Origin: Ceratotherium simum simum
Taxonomy: Eukaryota > Chordata > Mammalia > Perissodactyla > Rhinocerotidae
Assembly: GCF_000283155.1 (NCBI RefSeq)
Contig: NW_004454207.1
Span: forward strand, 16,476,628 to 16,540,627
Direction: 5' to 3'
DNA length: 64,000 bases
Shown: in pieces, positions 59,068 through 64,000 of the stretch
Layout: every line of letters begins with the position of its first letter
Numbering within the stretch: position 1 is the stretch's first letter
Program-made: the position numbers and the translations under genes
Notes under the pieces: model-generated
What the model saw: only the letters and a program-made list of their open reading frames with translations
Database searches by the model: none
What the model was told of the DNA's origin: nothing

Positions 59068-60334
59068 TACTGAGGGCAAAAATTTGCCAGTATTAATTAT
59101 TTATCTAGCAGCGGTTTTCTAGGTGTTCTATATATTAACAATTTGCATCTTGAATTAGACAGTTTTATTGTAGTATAGAGATATTTATTACTTCTAATGA
59201 CATGTCAATTCTACTTTACTTTTAGGCATAATTTAAATTCACTTAGGAAAGCCATTTCTATTTAAGAAATGTGTACCTATTTTCAAGATTTTTTTAATTC
59301 ATTTTTTTTTTAATTCCAAGCAAGTGAATGGAATCATTCTTGAGCTATGATATCTACTGAATTACGTTAAAAAATACATTTGGGAAATATACAGTGCCTA
59401 CTACCCAAGATAGTTATGATGACTAATTAGCTTCTTACCTAGATTTACAATACTGTTACTCTGTAAAATAATCTTTGTAAAATAGGTCACAAACTGGGTC
59501 TGCCTGAATCTTAAGTATAAGTCTCATGTTTCATGGGTTTGTGCTGCAACTCTAAACTAAAACAAAACCTCTTGTCAAAAAAAAAAAAAAAGCATGGACA
59601 ACTTTGGAGGACAATATTGCCTCACCTGTGTCTTTTGCTTAGGTCCTCATCCACAGCTGCCTGCTTGACTTGGACCTCGTGCCCTAATCCTAGTAACTGT
59701 ACTTCCCTCTTGTTACTGAGAACAAGTCTTTGTTCCCCCCATGCTAGTAACTCCCATATGTCTGATTTTGACCATCTTTTTGGTGACTTCAGATCTGACC
59801 CCTCCTCTCCTGGTGATTGATATTCTGACCTCAACATGAAGCAGTGGCAACCTTACAATTTCTTTGTATGTAGGTGGTGCTTCAGGACCTGTTTGGATAT
59901 GGGGGGAAAGCAGCTTGCCTTGAAGCTGTGTTTGAGTTACAATCACTCTGTTTTTACTTAAATTGCATGTTTATTTGGGATAGCTTGAGTGCATTGATAG
60001 AAACTCTTAAAAGAGGTTCTTTCTAGCCATTCCTTGGCAGTGCCAGTGGATTCCAGGTTGGGTGTCTAAAAGAACTGTTTTCTTATTCAGTTTTGTATCC
60101 CCAGCTTTGTATATAAAATGCAATAGCTGTAGCCAATAAATGTGTCTGGGATGATTAACTTAATGTCATAAATTGCTAGTCCTAGATTCCGAGTAGCCAC
60201 GTCCATCCAGCTCTTGGGGTACCCTATTTCTTCTACTTGAAGATCTCTGTTGGCAAATGCTTGCTTTGGAAACTACTTATTGCCTATTATGATATCCTCC
60301 AGTTACCAAGGTCTTCAGTGTACTGAGGGCCAGG
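59068..60334. other. No gene; possible worn L2 end
   Basis: A poly(A) run lies at about 59578-59592. Around 60085-60145 'ttttgtatccccagctttgtatataaaatgc...caataaatgtgtctggg' recalls a worn L2 terminus (+). The open frames are short and featureless. Confidence 0.35.
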
Positions 60335-60565
60335 GACAGCACGGTGTAGTCATGAGATTTATTGTAAAACAGACCTGGAACCGAATTTCTTTGTGTTATA
60401 CCAGTGATCTGGTTACTTAACTTCTCTGTGCCTGTTTTGCATTTTTATAAAATGAGGATAATCATAATATTCATTCACTCTCACGGTGGTTAAGAGGATT
60501 AAGTGAGGAAACTTAAGTACTTGACACACACTTGACAATCAGGAAACACTCATAAAAATTGCCCT
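60335..60565 (+). repeat. MIR SINE
   Basis: 'cagcacggtgtagtcatgag', 'gatctggttacttaacttctctgtgcctgttttgc', 'aaaatgaggataatcataatattc', 'gtggttaagaggattaagtgagg' and 'acttgacaatcaggaaacactcat'. Nearly complete. Confidence 0.85.
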
Positions 60566-60654
60566 CATCTATTATGGTGAACAAAGATAGACTTTGTCCA
60601 ACGTACTTTGTCTATGTTGTAGATAAATATAGATATTCAAAATGCTGAGTCATT

Positions 60655-60720
60655 CATTCAACAAGCTATCTCTTAAGTGCTCCTTTATTCCAGGCCTCTG
60701 CTAAATTGAGCTGGCTCAGA
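60655..60720 (-). repeat. L2 LINE 3' end, reverse (short)
   Basis: 'tcattcattcaacaagctatctcttaagtgctcctttattccagg' is a diverged reversed L2 terminus. Confidence 0.5.
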
Positions 60721-61026
60721 AATTGATTAGAAACAATAATAGGGAATATGACATGTTAGAGTTAAGGACGACTGGAAGAGGAAAGAGGATGGTTGCAGGT
60801 AGAGCAACATAACTAAAAATGTAGCCCCAAAAGTTAAAGGGAATGGAGAAATAATAACAATGAGTTAATTTCAGTGCAAGAAATTAAAAGGTGAGCTTGG
60901 AGACATTGTTGAGTCTAGAAGGGGAATGATTTTAAGAGTCTTGTACTAATGTGAACCTAATGGATAAATGTAAAAGGTTTCCCAGGCACATGTAGAGGAT
61001 CTCTCTTTTGTTTCCACTGTGCTTTT

Positions 61027-61616
61027 TGTGTGTCACTCTTACCACACAAAATTGGGGTTCTCTTGCCTGAGGCACATAAAAAAAGCCATGGCATCAGCTT
61101 TTGGCAAAAGAAAACAGCTTTATTATTAGAGTGATCTGCAAGGAGCAGGGGCATATGCTCTTAGATCTGTCTCTCCATTCCAGTGCTTGGGGCAAAACTT
61201 ATGGGATGAAGGGCAGGGTGGTCTGAAGTGTGGAGATAGATGATGGAGGTAAGGAGAAGTGAGGTAATTGACGATCTGCACAAGTGTAGTCAAGCTTCTT
61301 GCCTCTTCATAGGATGCATGTTCACCAAATAGCAGCCTTACGTGATCTGAGGGTAGAGTTTTTAGCTCCTTGACGTCAAAGAGGTCACTTATTGAGCATT
61401 TGCACAGGCCCAGTTGATGGGTTGGTGGTCTCAACTGGCCTGAACTGGACAACGGGGGACTCTCAGTTCCTGAAAGACAACTCTTAGTTAGTCTTTTGAT
61501 AAGATGGGGTCAGCTGAACTGGTCCTAGAGGGCCTGTGATGATATCACCATTTGCTGCTAATTGCATATTTACATGGTTACATCACCATTTGCTGCTAAT
61601 TGCATATTTACATGCA
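61027..61616 (-). mobile_element. ERV1-like solo LTR, reverse
   Basis: On the minus strand it starts TGCATGTAAATATGC at the right edge. It carries a duplicated segment in its presumed U3, has an AATAAA signal at 61119-61124 followed by a 'gctgttttcttttgcc' R-like stretch, and ends '...gtaagagtgacacaca' at the left edge. This layout is that of a gammaretrovirus-type LTR of roughly 0.6 kb. No viral genes lie beside it. Ends are inferred from TG/CA and no TSD was found, so they may be off by tens of bases. Confidence 0.6.
61544..61614 (-). repeat. Perfect 33-bp direct repeat in LTR U3
   Basis: Positions 61544-61576 and 61582-61614 are identical over 33 bp and separated by gttac, a 38-bp period. 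On the minus strand each unit contains 'atgtaaatatgcaattagc', which has octamer/POU-like and homeodomain-like cores. The position near the 5' edge of the LTR is where retroviral enhancer repeats usually lie. Confidence 0.8.
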
Positions 61617-61649
61617 CGACTCCAATCTAGACCAAAAATTCCTTGAAAG

Positions 61650-61762
61650 TAGGATGCTCAACCATCCTCTTTGCCCAAACCTGAAGGGTTTTCCAGGAAG
61701 CAGGACTTTCATTGCTGAAATTGGGTATGTCTCAGGCAAACTGGGACAAATTGATCACCCTA
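61650..61762. mobile_element. Small palindromic MITE
   Basis: The left end 'taggatgctcaaccatcctctttgccc' and the reverse complement of the right end 'gcaaactgggacaaattgatcaccct' pair as terminal inverted repeats. TA flanks both sides (61650-61651 and 61761-61762). The interior 'ccaggaagcaggactttcattgctgaaatt' fits a common mammalian DNA-transposon fragment whose name I am unsure of. Confidence 0.55.
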
Positions 61763-61843
61763 CTCTTAAAAGCAAGAATAAGGTTGTGTCTTAATCTTCA
61801 TATATCACAGAATCTTGTACAGTTTCTGGTGCATTGCAGAGAC

Positions 61844-62669
61844 TGTAGGGGAGGAGAAATAATTTTCCCTCTACCCTTCTAGGTTCTTGGCTGAGATCCC
61901 CCTGTAATAAAAAGACAAATTAACAGGAGAAAAACAAACAGAAGCTTAGTAACATGTATATCTCCCACATACACGAGAGATAACCAGGAAAACTGAGTAA
62001 CTTCCTGAAATGGCCTGAGCTACCACCTTAAATACCATCTCCAGCTAAAGATGAAGGAAGATGTTGGAGGTTGGGTGGGGAGCCACTTATGGGAGATTAT
62101 CAGGAAAAGCACAGTAAATGAGGGTATGGTTGTTATGCAGCTTTAAGTCATTGTCTTCTCCATTGATGAGAGTTTCTAGAGATTCACCTCCTTCTCTTCC
62201 TGGTACAGAGGGAGACATCCTTACAAATGGAGATTTCCTTTATAAATGTAAATGTCTCTTACAAAGGGTAACCTCTCAGGTTTCAGAGCTTCTCTTGTGT
62301 CTGCTGTTTCTTAAAAATAACCAGCTCAGAGCCAGCCCTGATGGCCTAGTGGTTAAAGTTTGGCGTGCTCCACTTTGGCAGCCTAGGTTTGGTTCCCCAG
62401 GCGTGGAACCACACCACTCGTCTGTTAGTAGCCATGCTGTGGCAGTGGCTCACATAGAAGAACTAGAAGGATTTACAACTGGAATATACAACTATGTACT
62501 GGGGTTTTGGGGAAGAAAAAAGAAAGAGAGGAAGATTGGCAGGAGATGTTAGCTCAGGGTGAATCTTTCCCGGCAAAAAAAACAAAAGTTGATTTACTCT
62601 TTAAAAAAAAAAAAAAACAGCTCAAAATAATCCTTATGCCAAAGAAGCATATTTTGGGGTGGCATATTC
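61844..62669 (-). mobile_element. ERV1-like LTR, reverse, cut by ERE SINE
   Basis: Read on minus it begins near TGCCACCCCAAAATATGC (right edge), has a TATA-like 'gtatttaagg' near 62020-62035, and ends with '...gggtagagggaaaattatttctcc' up to a CA at the left edge. An ERE SINE (62329-62617) splits it. No viral coding sequence adjoins. The right boundary is tentative. Confidence 0.55.
62329..62617 (+). mobile_element. ERE-type SINE inside LTR
   Basis: Head 'gagccagccctgatggcctagtggttaaag', then 'aagaactagaaggatttacaactgg', 'gtactggggttttgggg', 'gatgttagctcagggtgaatc' and an A-rich end. The 7-bp TSD cagctca lies at 62322-62328 and 62618-62624. The copy is more diverged than those at 43.5 and 45.9 kb. 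Confidence 0.9.
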
Positions 62670-62985
62670 TGCTCTACTTCTAGGCTCAATAAATACTGTG
62701 GTGATCCTTCAGTTTCAGCCTGAGCCTTGGGATTTTGTCTGGATAGTCAACTGAAAGAGACTTTGGTTCTTTAAGGCTGAAAAGTTAGGGAAAATAGAGC
62801 TGTTTGGCTGAAAGTAAAGCCAAGAAGAAAAAAGCCAGCCTCATCTGTGATATTGGAAAAAGATGGATTCTGTCCCTAATCTGCATCTATAATTTTAGGT
62901 TACAGGTTTATTTGGACCCTGAGAGTTTTCACAATATAGCAAACTTGTCCCTTGCACTCAATTAAGGAGTAGAGCATCCCAGTGT
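62670..62985. other. No gene or repeat recognised
   Basis: May include a little more of the neighbouring LTR; otherwise unassigned. Confidence 0.3.
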
Positions 62986-62989
62986 CATG

Positions 62990-63150
62990 AAATCAGAACA
63001 AAGGTCGCAATGAGGATAACTGAATCCCAGCCACAGCTCTACCAACTTCTAATAATATAAACTTCAGTTAAGTCACTTAAACTCTCAAAGCTTTATTTCC
63101 GTCAGCCTAAAGCATAGGTATAATAACAAAACTTCCTTAGAGTAAATAGC
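62990..63150 (+). repeat. MIR SINE, diverged
   Basis: 'gaatcccagccacagctctaccaacttc', 'cagttaagtcacttaaactctcaaagctttatttccgtc' and 'aagcataggtataataacaaaacttcc' match MIR. Confidence 0.65.
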
Positions 63151-64000
63151 TCCATATAACTTTTATAAAATAGATTCAAAAAATTAAAGGATGAATTAAA
63201 TTCTAATGTAATTACCAATCATGCAACAATGATAATGATATGCCGACTGAGATAGTTCAAATCATTATACCAAAGTGTGATACTGAATAGAACTAAACTA
63301 CAAAAGTTAGATTTTTCCATGTGTACACTTAGAGGATGATATCTATAAATGTATACAGTATACTTCTGTGGTCAAAATTCCAAACGAATAGCATTGATTA
63401 AATATAATTCAATTCTCCTGAAGTTTAAGTCTTTAGCCTCCTAAAATGCCCACACTGGCTCAATCGCTCATGAATTACAGTTACATTTTTTCCTCAAGTC
63501 ATTCAAAAAGGTTACTTTAAAAACTGGAAAAGTCATTAACAAATAAATCAAAAGGACAAAGGCACATGCTCATTTCAAATTATGCCTTGAAATTTTAAAG
63601 AAAATTTCACCTCAGGGGCCCTATATATTTGCTAACTGCCAAATGGAGTATCTTGTTTATACTTTTGTATCTAAGGTGAACAAAAATTTAAAAAATTCAT
63701 TCCAACACACTTGCTAGCCAACAGGATATAAACATATTTAATAGTAAATACTACTGATTGCATTCAATAATACATTTTATACCTTGCACTCTTTCTATTG
63801 TGAACATAGACTGAGTTGGTAGTCCTGTGCTCCTGTTACTTAACAGCTACATTAAAATTAGAGTTTTCCCTACATGTATATGATGTCTACCGAGAAACTA
63901 TGATGACAAAGAAGTCTGGATTTCCAGTCCAGCTGGGCAGCAGGGTAATAAGAATCATTCAGAACCACTGTCTGGGCTAAATTTATTGAACAAGAAGGGG
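63151..64000. other. No gene or repeat recognised
   Basis: AT-rich sequence to the window end without assignable features. Confidence 0.35.

Overview
This window is nuclear DNA of a placental mammal, almost certainly a perissodactyl and most likely a horse-type equid. The evidence is nine copies of the tRNA-headed SINE family (ERE) that is abundant in equids, recognised by a GGGGCCGGCCC-type start, the head 'gtggttaagt', and tails reading 'gatgttagctcaggg' or 'agaaggatgtgcaac'. Several copies keep clean target-site duplications (TSDs), so they are fairly young. The rest is typical old mammalian repeat DNA (L2, MIR, MER5A, MLT1, Tigger1) in AT-rich, CpG-poor sequence.

I find no exon or RNA gene that I can defend. 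The open reading frames are short, carry no recognisable domains, and mostly sit in repeats. The window therefore reads as an intergenic or deep intronic region.

Layout. 0.2-0.55 kb: L2, MIR and an L1 3' end; 0.9-1.1 kb: ERE SINE. 3.7-8.8 kb: L2, MER5A, a hAT MITE, a long ERVL-type LTR (7.0-7.9 kb), another MER5A. 10-16.6 kb: MIRs, a long L2, a reverse ERE. 16.6-22.2 kb: almost repeat-free. 22.3-28.6 kb: ERE, MLT1 LTR, L3-like piece, retroviral-type LTR, two head-to-tail EREs, MIR, MLT1, and a Charlie-type hAT. 29.2-37.2 kb: L2, a (TG)n microsatellite, MIRs, MLT1. 38.3-41.5 kb: a Tigger-type MITE, L2, MIR, and a nested locus in which an ERVL-type LTR holds a degenerate telomeric (TTAGGG)n block that itself holds an L1 3' end. 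42.5-49.9 kb: hAT remnants, EREs, a second copy of the MITE, L2s. 50-55.7 kb: mostly unique sequence with a diverged tandem duplication. 55.7-56.2 kb: an isolated CpG-dense minisatellite with a short open frame beside it. 56.7-59.1 kb: a nearly complete Tigger1 DNA transposon with a dead transposase. 60.3-62.7 kb: MIR, two ERV1-like solo LTRs (one with a direct repeat in its presumed U3) and a small palindromic MITE.

The features most worth a second look are the interstitial telomeric insertion flanked by a 12-bp direct repeat, the CpG-rich minisatellite, and the duplicated presumed U3 segment of the LTR near 61.5 kb. Family names come from memory of consensus sequences, not from a search. 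Class-level calls (SINE, LINE, LTR, DNA transposon) are firmer than subfamily names.
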